A stretch of 64,000 nt of DNA from Xenorhabdus budapestensis (GTDB taxonomy: Bacteria > Pseudomonadota > Gammaproteobacteria > Enterobacterales > Enterobacteriaceae). The notes below the pieces were generated by a model that did no database searches, was not told where the DNA came from, and saw only the letters and a program-made list of their open reading frames with translations. This document shows, one piece after another, positions 37,188 through 46,055 of the stretch. The DNA lies in the NCBI RefSeq assembly GCF_002632465.1, contig NZ_NIBS01000007.1:62001-126000 (forward strand), written 5' to 3'. Both the position numbers and the translations under genes were made by a program. Every line of letters begins with the position of its first letter. Positions within the stretch are counted from its first letter, which is position 1.

Positions 37188-38333
37188 TTAAATTCTATTT
37201 TCAATATAATTGGCGATAATATTATTTTCATTATTTTTAAAACATTCATTATTAAAATTTGTTTTTGATTTTTCTTTTTTTAAGAAAATATTGATCATAT
37301 CTATGGATCGTTGTCGTTCCTTTGAATTACTTATGAATAAATTTTGACACTCTTGTATTAATCGTATTCCTTCTTTTTCAGGTATATCGGCTGGAATATC
37401 AGGATAACCATATTCACGACTCCATAAAAAGCCGTATTCATTTGAGTAATAATTTTTAAGATAAATCTCTAATTGCAACTGCTGGCTATAGTTCTGTGGA
37501 GGCAAAAAAAAGACATCTTTATTAAGTATTGTGCATTCATAAAAAGTTGTTAACCCAGGGTTTGCCAAAACCTTACGGGCATGATGTAGTCTTTGCAGAA
37601 AATCCTGCCGTTCAAGGCAGCTAATTTTAATATGCGGATGTGTTTTGGCGAATAAATTTGCCAGTTTGTTAATAGTATTTCCACCACCGGCAATAGTGAT
37701 ATTGGGCTCCTGATTTAGATTGGAAATAGTCAGTAAATCTTGAAGAAAATGGAAATAGAAGTCAGAGGTGTCAGCATAAACAGTATCAATACCGCCTAGT
37801 GTGATTAGGATGCCGTCAGATTCGGAGGGATCCATCATATATTGGTACACAGAGCTATGAATAATGGGAGGAACTACCTGATAATTTCCCAGCTTACTAT
37901 GAAACTTTGCGATTTTAAACTCCACTCCATGGAAATTTTGAATAAATGTTTTCTCTATATGGCGTAGATCAACAGGTAGCGAATCCCACATCCAAAATAA
38001 AGTATCAATATAGATAATAGGTGTTCCTAAATTAGAAACAAAATTAATTGAGTTTGGATTAGTATTGGTGATATACAGTTTGGCTCCTGCAATGATTTCA
38101 GTATAGTGGGAGAGAGCAGTACAAGAAGTCGTATCGCACTCATAAATTTGATCAAAAAGGTTGGATTTATGGCTCAATTGTGTGGAGGTAAGAGTGCCTA
38201 ATAAAATGATTTTAGTTCCTGATCTTAATCTTTTTCTGGTTCTTAATTGTTCTACTATATTAAGTGTGGTGGATATAGGGCCAAAACAAAATGGGTCAGC
38301 ATCAAAAATGATATATGGATTATTTTGTAACAT
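37188..38333 (-). CDS. GT-B fold glycosyltransferase of unknown specificity
   Basis: The 381-residue protein begins MLQNNPYIIFDADPFCFGPI. The N-half carries IIAGAKLYITNTNP. The C-half has glycosyltransferase-B marks: a Gly loop LITLGGIDTVY near 198, ITIAGGGNTINKLANLF near 235, and the donor-site stretch VLANPGLTTFYECTI near 280, followed by FFLPPQNYSQQLQLE. It resembles UDP-sugar transferases, possibly the cytosylglucuronate-synthase-like group, but this is only an impression. AGG lies seven bases before the ATG. The last 40 residues are Asn/Lys-rich and may be ragged. It stands alone, with no pathway neighbours. Confidence 0.6.
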   Translation of the reverse strand: MLQNNPYIIFDADPFCFGPISTTLNIVEQLRTRKRLRSGTKIILLGTLTSTQLSHKSNLFDQIYECDTTSCTALSHYTEIIAGAKLYITNTNPNSINFVSNLGTPIIYIDTLFWMWDSLPVDLRHIEKTFIQNFHGVEFKIAKFHSKLGNYQVVPPIIHSSVYQYMMDPSESDGILITLGGIDTVYADTSDFYFHFLQDLLTISNLNQEPNITIAGGGNTINKLANLFAKTHPHIKISCLERQDFLQRLHHARKVLANPGLTTFYECTILNKDVFFLPPQNYSQQLQLEIYLKNYYSNEYGFLWSREYGYPDIPADIPEKEGIRLIQECQNLFISNSKERQRSIDMINIFLKKEKSKTNFNNECFKNNENNIIANYIENRI

Positions 38334-38509
38334 ATCATTACCTCATAAAGGAATATTCACAAATAAAAACAGGTCATTATCACATTGTGAAGTACGCTGT
38401 TCGAGCATGGTGGCGGTTTGAAATCTTACGAAAGCTGCCTTGGCTGAGACAGGATTCGTTTTATGTTTGTTAAACAAAGGCGTAACAATTGAATAAATAA
38501 CTCTATCAT

Positions 38510-40228
38510 TTAATATTTTTCCTGTTTATTAATTTGTTTTTTTAATGTAACAATTTCCGGTAATAATTCAATCAATAACCCCACCTGCTGTAATACAAGT
38601 TGGATTTTATTGTTATCAGAGGTCAGCTGATTACTTCTTTTGATCAAATGCTCTGAAATATCCTGAAGAGGCTCAATATCGATTCTGTTCTGTTGTAATG
38701 CAAATTCAACATGACAGATTGCGCCATTAAGTCACACCTGAAATCACGATCAAAAATAGTTGTCCTTCAATAGAAGGCACAAGGTAGAGAATGGGTAACC
38801 CAATCAAAATGCCTGCCAGCGTGCCAATAACACGGAAAGCAAGACGACGGAGGGTTGCACTATAGTTAGGTTGGCAAACAAATAGGCTGGTCAGCAAGAT
38901 CCAATAGCCCCGTTGTAAATCAAACAGTTGAATAATCGCATAACCAGTACATAGCAGAGCAGATATACGAATAGCATGGCGGAACAGGGTTGATTTTGGT
39001 GTCAGATTGCTGCGGAGCCGAAACCAAATATCACGCCAACCCGTTAAGGTTTCATCGGATAATTGTGTATCTTCTTGTTTATCATGGTTTTGATTCTCAT
39101 TGCTTTGCTTATTACTGCCTTGCTTATCAATGTAAGAGAATCCTGGGGAAATGAAATATTGGTCAGAACTGAGCCCTGCTAATTGAGTATCAATTGCTCG
39201 TAAGTTATTCAGTAAATTATTGAATATGTTTATCTTAGCGTCAGCTATTTGCTTGTTTTTTTAATCTCTCCAGCGAGTTTTCAAGATAGTTGAAAGCATT
39301 CTTGAAACGTGAGCTATGCTGATACTGTTTACGCAGGATAATGGATTGTGAAACTTGCTCACAGGCGTGTGCTTGCATGGATAATAATCGTTGGAAACGA
39401 AATAGAATATCGCTGTGACGCAACGTTTCCCGTAGCTTTTGATATTGAATGTAGGATGAACTGGCCCGTTCATGGATATCCTGAATAACAAAATAATAGT
39501 GGAGAGTCTTACGGGTTCCCTGTTGTCCTCGATCCCCTTTCAGACGACTTAATAAAGCTATTTTGGCCTGATTGAGTGCTGTAACTAATGTGCTGTTAGC
39601 CATAACAACATCAAATACAGCTTGTTTATATTCTTCGGCTTCAGAATCGGGGTCAAACAGATTCGTTTTGGTGTAAAGGTATGCAGAAAGCTGGTGGTAA
39701 CAACGGGCCAGATTTTCTTGTAATGGGCGAATAGGAAACAGTAAATGCCCCGCCAATGTCAGCAAGTTATACCAAATTGCACCAGTGAGTAATAATAAAG
39801 GTTGCTGATACCAGACAGGAAATATGGATGCACCGAGCATGGTATAAATAGCAATCAATAAAGCGCCGAAGGCAATAGTAACATAGCGTTGCCCCAAAGC
39901 GCCGAGCAGGATAAAACTACAGGTAGAGATTGCCAGACCAAAAAAGAAAAGCCAGGGATAAGGAAAAAGCAGAGTGATGGATACAGAGGCAGCAAAGAAG
40001 GAGATTAAAGTGATAACAAGGTTGCGTAAACGGCCGACTAAGCGATCATCCAAATCTGTTAATGCTGCGGGCAACGACGCCTAAAGTGAATGGGATCGTG
40101 ATTTTGGGTTCTTCCTGCAATAACCAGGGAACGAGAGTTGTTCCTGTTAGCGCAATGAATATACGAATATAATAGAGAACGTGATTGTTATACAGAAAAT
40201 GGCGGGCGCTGGAAAAAACCGTTAGCAC
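38510..40228 (-). pseudogene. yccS: yccS-type FUSC inner-membrane transporter, broken
   Basis: Three frames together spell a YccS-like protein. 40228-40046 gives the N-terminus (MLTVFSSARHFLYNNHVLYY ... FTLGVVA); an extra C near 40075 shifts the frame. 40074-39241 gives the membrane and cytoplasmic middle (ALTDLDDRLVGRLRNLVITL). A second shift near 39245 moves to IADAKINIFNNLLNNLRAID and GYWILLTSLFVCQPNYSATL, ending at a TAA soon after IEGQLFLIVISGV. About 140 residues of the second membrane block are then deleted. The extreme C-terminus (VLQQVGLLIELLPEI) remains to 38510. The E. coli order yccS-yccF-helD lacks yccF here. Confidence 0.85.
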
Positions 40229-40294
40229 AAAATACTCCTAATAACATTTATATGAGCGGGGCGCTCAACAATTTTCAGGTACGGTGCTATTACA

Positions 40295-42391
40295 ATGGAA
40301 CTAAAATCAACACAAATTGGTCAACGACTTGCCCGGCATCCATATAATCGGGTGCGTTTGCTTAATGCTGGCATTGAAGTCAGTGGTGACAAGCATCAGT
40401 ACCTAATTCCATTTAATCAATTAATTAATGTTCAGTGTAAGCGAGGGATTGTCTGGGGGGAACTGGAATTTGAATTACCTGAAGGAAAAGTTGTCCGGTT
40501 ACATGGGACTGAATGGCAGCAAACACAGCATTTTTATCATTATTTACTGAAAAAATGGCAGGCATGGAGCCTTGATATGAGTGATGTCAGTGCTGATGTA
40601 TTGGCTGCCCAGGTAAATCAAATTGATAAAATCAGGCAACTGAACCGTTGGATTAAAATAGCAGATTTGTCTTTATTGCAGCAACAAATCCAGGAAACAT
40701 TTCAATCCCTCCCTTTACCCTTACAAAGAGTTAAACAATTTGAGAATTGCTGTGATAACTATCAGATTTGTTTGGACTGGTTGAATGAAGGAGAAAGAAA
40801 ATTAAAGCTCATAAACCAGCAGTGGGTTGAGCGCATGTTGGAACAATATGGTGAGTTTTTCCAGTCCATAGAAAATTTGTCATTTAATCATTCTCAGTGC
40901 CGGGCCGTAGTTAACGGTGAAAAATCCATATTAGTTTTGGGAAGTGCTGGGAGTGGGAAAACCTCTGTTTTAGTTGCGCGTGCTGGATGGTTATTGTTAC
41001 GCCAACAGGCACGTCCTGAACAGATTTTATTACTCTCTTGCGAGCGTCAGTCGGCTGATGAGATAAATAAACGTATTCAGTTACGTTTGGAAACAAAAGA
41101 GATAAAAGCGCAAACATTCCATGAACTGGCACTCAATATTATTCGGCAAGCCGGTAATCATGTTACCAAAATCAGCGAATTAGAAACTAATGCTCAAAAG
41201 CGCCGTGATTTTCTCATTCGGGAATGGCAAAAACAGTGCAATGAAAAAAAAGCGCAGGCAAAAGGTTGGCGAGAATGGTTGGAAGAAGAGCTGGACTGGC
41301 AATTACCGTATGGAGAATACTGGCATGATAAACAAGTGCAGACTTGTTTATCCAGTCGTCTGGAACACTGGCTGGGGCTAATAAGAATGCACGGTGGCAG
41401 CCAGAAAGAGATGATTGAGCAGGCTTTGCCTGAACATGCTGGCCTGTTTCAAAAACGCATACGTCTTATGGCACCATTACTGAAGGCCTGGAAATCAGCA
41501 TTAAAGACAGAAGGGACGATGGATTTCTCTGGTTTGATCTATCAGGCAATAAATGTTCTGGGAAAAGGGCGTTTCATTAGCCCGTGGAAACATATTTTGC
41601 TGGATGATTTTCAGAATATCTCTCCATTAAGCGTCAGGTTATTGGCAGCACTGAGAGTACAGAATAAACAAAGTAATATATTTGCTGTTGCAGATGATTG
41701 GCAGGGAATTTATCAAATTAATGATACAAACCCGACTTTTTATTTTGCTGAAGAGGTTTTCGGTAAAAGTATTTCTGATGAGAGTATTTCTGACGAGGTT
41801 ACTGAGTGTATTTTGGATACCACTTATCGTTTTAATGATCACATTGGTGAAATTGCTAATGGATTTATCCGGCAATATCCCCATCAAGTGAGCCATTCAT
41901 GCAGTAAACTAACCACTCATAATTTAAGAAAAGGGAATAAAAAATCAGTTGTAATCTTGCCGGAAGAGCAACTGGAAGCATTACTGAACAAAATGAGTGG
42001 TTATGTCACTAACGAAGAGACCATCTTGTTATTGGCTCGTTACCATCACCTTAAGCCTGATCTAATGAAAAAATCTTCTACCCGTTGGCCGAATTTGAAT
42101 ATTAAATTCATGACGATCCATGAATCCCAGGGACAACAGGCAGATTACGTAATTGTCTTGGGATTACGGCAAGGTAGAGATGGTTTTCCTGCATCAGAGA
42201 AAGGTTCTGTATTAGAACAGGTGTTATTGCCACAACCTGAAAAATTTTCTGATGCAGAAGAGAGTTACCTTTTGTATGTTGCACTGACAAGGGCAAAAAA
42301 ACAGGTATGGTTGATGCAGGAGTCGAAGAACCCATCGGTCTTTATTCACCAACTCTCTCAATTGGGTGTTCCAATCCAGCGTAAACCTTAG
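40295..42391 (+). CDS. helD: DNA helicase IV (HelD)
   Basis: The 698-residue UvrD/Rep-family (SF1) helicase begins MELKSTQIGQRLARHPYNRV. Motif I is GSAGSGKTSVL near 218, motif III ADDWQGIYQI near 470 and motif VI YVALTRAKKQVW near 665. Motif II reads LLDDFQNISP where the family has DEFQD, so the catalytic Glu is Asp and the final Asp is Asn. A 15-bp duplication (41768-41797) gives SISDESISDE. E. coli HelD has 684 residues; mgsA, its usual neighbour, is absent. The frame is open, so the protein is probably made, but its ATPase may be weak. Confidence 0.92.
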   Translation: MELKSTQIGQRLARHPYNRVRLLNAGIEVSGDKHQYLIPFNQLINVQCKRGIVWGELEFELPEGKVVRLHGTEWQQTQHFYHYLLKKWQAWSLDMSDVSADVLAAQVNQIDKIRQLNRWIKIADLSLLQQQIQETFQSLPLPLQRVKQFENCCDNYQICLDWLNEGERKLKLINQQWVERMLEQYGEFFQSIENLSFNHSQCRAVVNGEKSILVLGSAGSGKTSVLVARAGWLLLRQQARPEQILLLSCERQSADEINKRIQLRLETKEIKAQTFHELALNIIRQAGNHVTKISELETNAQKRRDFLIREWQKQCNEKKAQAKGWREWLEEELDWQLPYGEYWHDKQVQTCLSSRLEHWLGLIRMHGGSQKEMIEQALPEHAGLFQKRIRLMAPLLKAWKSALKTEGTMDFSGLIYQAINVLGKGRFISPWKHILLDDFQNISPLSVRLLAALRVQNKQSNIFAVADDWQGIYQINDTNPTFYFAEEVFGKSISDESISDEVTECILDTTYRFNDHIGEIANGFIRQYPHQVSHSCSKLTTHNLRKGNKKSVVILPEEQLEALLNKMSGYVTNEETILLLARYHHLKPDLMKKSSTRWPNLNIKFMTIHESQGQQADYVIVLGLRQGRDGFPASEKGSVLEQVLLPQPEKFSDAEESYLLYVALTRAKKQVWLMQESKNPSVFIHQLSQLGVPIQRKP

Positions 42392-42540
42392 GTTTTCGGG
42401 AGAGGGCAGACTCTATCCTTATTGATGGCTGAAACTATTTTAATTTTTCATGCAGATAACCTTGATAGTCCGGTACAAGAATATCGACTTTTTCTGTAAA
42501 AAGGGGAGAGTTGATAATGAAAGGCATAAAGGAGGATTAA

Positions 42541-42954
42541 ATGAGTGATCAGTACATAGAAAATATTCTGAAAAAGGTCAAAACCATCGCGTTAGTCGGG
42601 GCGAGTGAGAAACAGGAACGGCCGAGTTATAAAGTCATGGAATATCTACTCAATCAGGGATATTGCGTTATTCCGGTCAGCCCTAAATTAGTGGGAAAAA
42701 CATTATTGGGACAGATGGTAGTGGGGCAATTATCTGATATCGGACAATCAGTTGATATGGTTGAAGTATTCCGCAATGCAACTGCTGCTTATGGTGTTGC
42801 TGAGGAAACTATTACTATTGGGGCAAAAGTGCTTTGGCTACAAAAAGGGGTAATTAATGATGAAGCAAAATTACTGGCAGAAAATAAGGGATTAAACGTT
42901 GTCATGGATCGCTGCCCAAAAATTGAAATTCCCCGTTTAGGATTGGAAAAATAA
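42541..42954 (+). CDS. yccU: CoA-binding Rossmann protein YccU
   Basis: The 137-residue protein begins MSDQYIENILKKVKTIALVG. It is a CoA_binding-2 Rossmann domain with the nucleotide-loop TIALVGASEKQERPSYKVM and later VLWLQKGVIND. E. coli YccU is of the same length (137). Its physiological role is not established. AAAGGAGG precedes the ATG by about five bases. It is convergent with hspQ, with a shared terminator. Confidence 0.92.
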   Translation: MSDQYIENILKKVKTIALVGASEKQERPSYKVMEYLLNQGYCVIPVSPKLVGKTLLGQMVVGQLSDIGQSVDMVEVFRNATAAYGVAEETITIGAKVLWLQKGVINDEAKLLAENKGLNVVMDRCPKIEIPRLGLEK

Positions 42955-42992
42955 AGAAGGCGATGTTCGTTTTTGTTTCACCGCCTTTCTTT
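42953..42992. terminator. Terminator between yccU and hspQ
   Basis: AAAGAAGGCG pairs with CGCCTTTCTTT (one bulge) across a 19-base loop. It starts at the yccU stop codon and lies 45 bp from the convergent hspQ stop. Confidence 0.6.
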
Positions 42993-43036
42993 ACCAGAAT
43001 TGTTAAAATTATTTTCAGTAAAGAGAAGAGATTTGT

Positions 43037-43354
43037 TTAATTTCTTAACCTTGGGGCTAACAATTGGCTGCGGATAGACTCAGCTAACTCATCCAAAGAA
43101 GGATGTTCTGGGTGGTCATCTGATATCTCGTAAGTCAATTGTGCCTCTGCCAAATAGGTGTGAACGGGTTGCCCATCATCACCTTCCATCACAACGTGAT
43201 ACCACGGAGCTGAACGTAAAGTAGCATTAGATGCAATATCATTTTCCTGCGGTTGTTCTAAAGAATATTCAGCATCAATATCTACAACAACACCCAAATA
43301 GCCTAGCAACTTATGCCTAACTTGCTGGCCGATACCGAATTTGCTGGCGATCAT
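43037..43354 (-). CDS. hspQ: Heat shock / Lon substrate-specificity protein HspQ
   Basis: The 105-residue protein begins [20 protein letters not shown] and ends QLLAPRLRN, as in E. coli. HspQ binds hemimethylated DNA in vitro and acts as a specificity enhancer of the Lon protease. The start at 43354 gives the family length of 105; GGAGGTG lies eight bases upstream and would also serve the neighbouring ATG at 43357. The longer frame to 43423 is not supported. Confidence 0.94.
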   Translation of the reverse strand: MIASKFGIGQQVRHKLLGYLGVVVDIDAEYSLEQPQENDIASNATLRSAPWYHVVMEGDDGQPVHTYLAEAQLTYEISDDHPEHPSLDELAESIRSQLLAPRLRN

Positions 43355-43654
43355 CATAGTCACCTCCAGAGAAACCTTGCAATCACTCTTATATAAGGGC
43401 AAAAAGGTAAATTTCAAGCGCACACCCGGTAACCGGAATCTTGCATTCAGGATGGTATGTGATCACCATCTCATAATTCAGGTTAGCTGTTGTGTATATA
43501 AAATACAATACTAAAAGTGGTCTTAGTATGCCAAAGTTATTATACCCAACAAATTTCGAACGGTTACACAAGGAAAAAGAAACGCACTTTCGGCAACATG
43601 TCCTATTAGGTGACTGAGGATATTTCTCCAATTTTGCTTGTGGGGAGACAAAAG

Positions 43655-43933
43655 ATGACTACTCAAAGTATCACTATTTATGTATATGGACGAGTACAGG
43701 GAGTTGGCTTTCGTTATCAAACATATCACTGGGCAAAACAGAATAAACTGTTGGGATATGTTCGCAATATGAATGATGGTAGTGTCAAAATAGTTGCTTG
43801 TGGTAATGAGGGGCAAATCAAAAAATTAATCCATTGGTTAGAGCAGGGAGGGCCTTCGGGGTCAAAGATTGAACATTTTCAATCGCAGTTTTGTGAGGTG
43901 AAAGAAATGGACGATTTCAGCATCCGCCATTAA
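43655..43933 (+). CDS. acyP: Acylphosphatase
   Basis: The 92-residue enzyme hydrolyses carboxyl-phosphate bonds. The catalytic Arg lies in GRVQGVGFRYQ near residue 20 and the catalytic Asn in VRNMNDGSVKI near 39; the ferredoxin-like fold pattern is complete. The ATG at 43655, with GGGGAGA upstream, gives the usual length; an earlier in-frame start adds 15 unlikely residues. E. coli has rlmI before acyP; it is not here. It is convergent with tusE. Confidence 0.94.
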   Translation: MTTQSITIYVYGRVQGVGFRYQTYHWAKQNKLLGYVRNMNDGSVKIVACGNEGQIKKLIHWLEQGGPSGSKIEHFQSQFCEVKEMDDFSIRH

Positions 43934-43948
43934 AGACGGATGTCTGAT

Positions 43949-44278
43949 TCAGATACATTTTACTGGTTTTGGAAGACCTGCAATTTTAGTTGCTTGTTTT
44001 GCTGGCCCTTTGGGAAATAAGCGATAAAGATAGCGACTATTTCCTTTTTCTTCGCCATATTTCTGTGAAATTGCTTTGACTAACATTCGGATAGCAGGAG
44101 AAGTGTTGAACTCCTCATAAAATTCGCGCACAAAACGAACCACTTCCCAATGTTGTTCGGTCAAAGTGATATCTTCCTGCCCAGCAAGCAATGGTGCCAT
44201 AGCTTCTTTCCAGTCACTGCTGTTTTTCAGATAACCTTGTGCATCAGTTTCGATCTCACGACCTTCAAATACCAACAT
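43949..44278 (-). CDS. tusE: Sulphur carrier protein TusE
   Basis: The 109-residue DsrC-family protein begins [20 protein letters not shown]. It ends LPKPVKCI with the sulphur-carrying Cys108. TusE takes persulphide sulphur from TusBCD and delivers it to MnmA for 2-thiouridine of tRNA wobble positions. Length equals E. coli. The region 44279-44460 upstream holds its promoter and that of tRNA-Ser. Confidence 0.94.
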   Translation of the reverse strand: MLVFEGREIETDAQGYLKNSSDWKEAMAPLLAGQEDITLTEQHWEVVRFVREFYEEFNTSPAIRMLVKAISQKYGEEKGNSRYLYRLFPKGPAKQATKIAGLPKPVKCI

Positions 44279-44460
44279 AACTTTTTAACCAATCTATAAT
44301 GATGGCGGCAATTTAGCAAAAATCACCTTTGTTCCCAAGAAAGATCATCATAAATGCTGAATAAATGATCCAATAAACAATAATATGAACAATTTGACAT
44401 CAATTGAACATATAAATACTTTACATTGGGAACAGTGATGTTTATAGTGCTCGACATCGC

Positions 44461-44548
44461 GGAGGGGTGGCCGAGCGGCTGAAGGCAGCGGTCTTGAAAA
44501 CCGCCGATGGGAAACCATCCGAGAGTTCGAATCTCTCCTCCTCCGCCA
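44461..44548 (+). tRNA. tRNA-Ser (anticodon TGA), island attachment target
   Basis: The 88-nt class II tRNA starts GGAGGGGTGGCCGAGCGGCT, has anticodon loop CTTGAAA, long variable arm GATGGGAAACCATC and encoded CCA. It shares anticodon and variable arms with the copy at 17340 but has different acceptor and T stems. The P4-type integrase gene begins 194 bp downstream. Confidence 0.96.
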
Positions 44549-44650
44549 TCTACACTTCTAGCAGCATCTCTTAAAGTCTACTTTTCCCAGTAAAATCAAC
44601 GAAAACTCCCAAATAAAGCTCTACTAACGTCTACTGGCATCTATTGCAAT

Positions 44651-44711
44651 GTACCCCAGTCAGGGGGTATATATAGGGGTAACTTTCTGTACCCCCTAAA
44701 AAAATACCCCC
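44651..44711. promoter_or_regulatory. Integrase arm-type motifs at the left end of the island
   Basis: Five copies of TACCCC(C) or its complement GGGGTA occur in 61 bp between tRNA-Ser and int. Similar motifs recur at 55993-56011, at the other end. Such clusters are usual arm-binding sites beside P4-type attachment sites. Confidence 0.5.
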
Positions 44712-44741
44712 GTTACTGTGAGGGGCAAGGATGCTAGAAAT

Positions 44742-45956
44742 ATGAAACTAACAGCCCGACAAGTTGAAACAGTAAAACCCCAAAATAAAGATTTTAAGCT
44801 ATCGGATGGCGGCGGTTTATATCTGCTGGTAAAGACAACCGGTTCTAAATACTGGCGACTGAAATACAGAATTGCAGGAAAAGAAAAGTTACTCGCTATT
44901 GGTACTTTTCCGCTTATTACGTTGGCAGAGGCCAGAAGAAAACGTGATGAAGCCAAGAAACTGATAGCCGAAGGTATTGATCCCAACCAAGATAAAAAAC
45001 AAAAGAAATTGGCAGCTCAGGGAGAAATCAGTAATACCTTTGAAAGCATTGCGCGTGAATGGTACGAGGGAAGAAAAGACAGGTGGTCTGTTGGTTATCG
45101 TGAAGATATGATGGACGCATTCGAAAAAGACGTTTTCCCTTATATTGGTCATCGCCCGATTGCTGAAATAAAACCCCTCGAATTATTAGACCTCCTTTCT
45201 ATTATGGAAAAGAGAGGCGTCACCGATAAATTAAAGAAAGTTCGCCAACGCTGTGGTGAAGTTTGGACATATGCAATTATTACTGGCAGGGCAGAATATA
45301 ACCCAGCTCCAGATTTAGCGAGTGCTTTTATCCCTCATCAACGCGAACATTACGCTCACCTTTCAGTAGATGAATTACCTGAATTTCTCCGTTCCATTGA
45401 TAAATATATGGGAAGTCAGATAGTCAGAACGTCTTTGCGAATGCTGATATTAACGGGTGTTCGTCCGGGAGAACTTCGTAAAGCTGAATGGTCAGAGATT
45501 AATTTAGATAAGGCTGTTTGGACAATTCCAGCCGAAAAAATGAAAATGCGCCGCACTCATGTAGTGCCACTATCAGAGCAAGTTATCGATTTATTGAAGC
45601 AGATTCAGCCTATCAGCGGCAGTTATCAGTATGTTTTCCCAAGCCGGACAGATTACAGAAAGCATATATCAGATATGGCAATCAATACCATGATCCGCCG
45701 TATAGGATATTCAGGACGAGCCACAGGCCACGGGTTCCGCCATACCATGAGTACCATTCTGCATGATCAAGATTTCAACACTGCATGGGTTGAAAAACAG
45801 CTAGCTCACGTCGATAAAAACAGCATCCGAGGCACTTACAACCACGCTCAATATCTGGATGGTCGTCGGGAAATGCTGCAATGGTATGCGGATTATATGG
45901 AGATGCTGGAACGAGGCGAAAATGTGCTGATCGGAAAATTTGGCAAAAGGGCATAA
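44742..45956 (+). CDS. int: P4-type tyrosine integrase
   Basis: The 404-residue site-specific recombinase begins MKLTARQVETVKPQNKDFKL. It has the DUF4102-type N-terminal arm domain (residues 1-90, LSDGGGLYLLVK), a SAM-like core-binding domain and the catalytic domain with Arg in LTGVRPGELRKAEW, His/Arg in HGFRHTMS and Tyr in GTYNHAQYLDGRREM. It integrates the island at tRNA-Ser. The start at 44742 fits the family; an in-frame GTG at 44718 is possible. Intact. Confidence 0.94.
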   Translation: MKLTARQVETVKPQNKDFKLSDGGGLYLLVKTTGSKYWRLKYRIAGKEKLLAIGTFPLITLAEARRKRDEAKKLIAEGIDPNQDKKQKKLAAQGEISNTFESIAREWYEGRKDRWSVGYREDMMDAFEKDVFPYIGHRPIAEIKPLELLDLLSIMEKRGVTDKLKKVRQRCGEVWTYAIITGRAEYNPAPDLASAFIPHQREHYAHLSVDELPEFLRSIDKYMGSQIVRTSLRMLILTGVRPGELRKAEWSEINLDKAVWTIPAEKMKMRRTHVVPLSEQVIDLLKQIQPISGSYQYVFPSRTDYRKHISDMAINTMIRRIGYSGRATGHGFRHTMSTILHDQDFNTAWVEKQLAHVDKNSIRGTYNHAQYLDGRREMLQWYADYMEMLERGENVLIGKFGKRA

Positions 45957-46055
45957 AGATAGAGATTTTTTAAGAAAAATAACATAAAAAGCAACGCCCC
46001 AGTGTGCGCTAACACATCTGAGGCGTCTGACCAATAACCGTTAATTGGAGTAACG

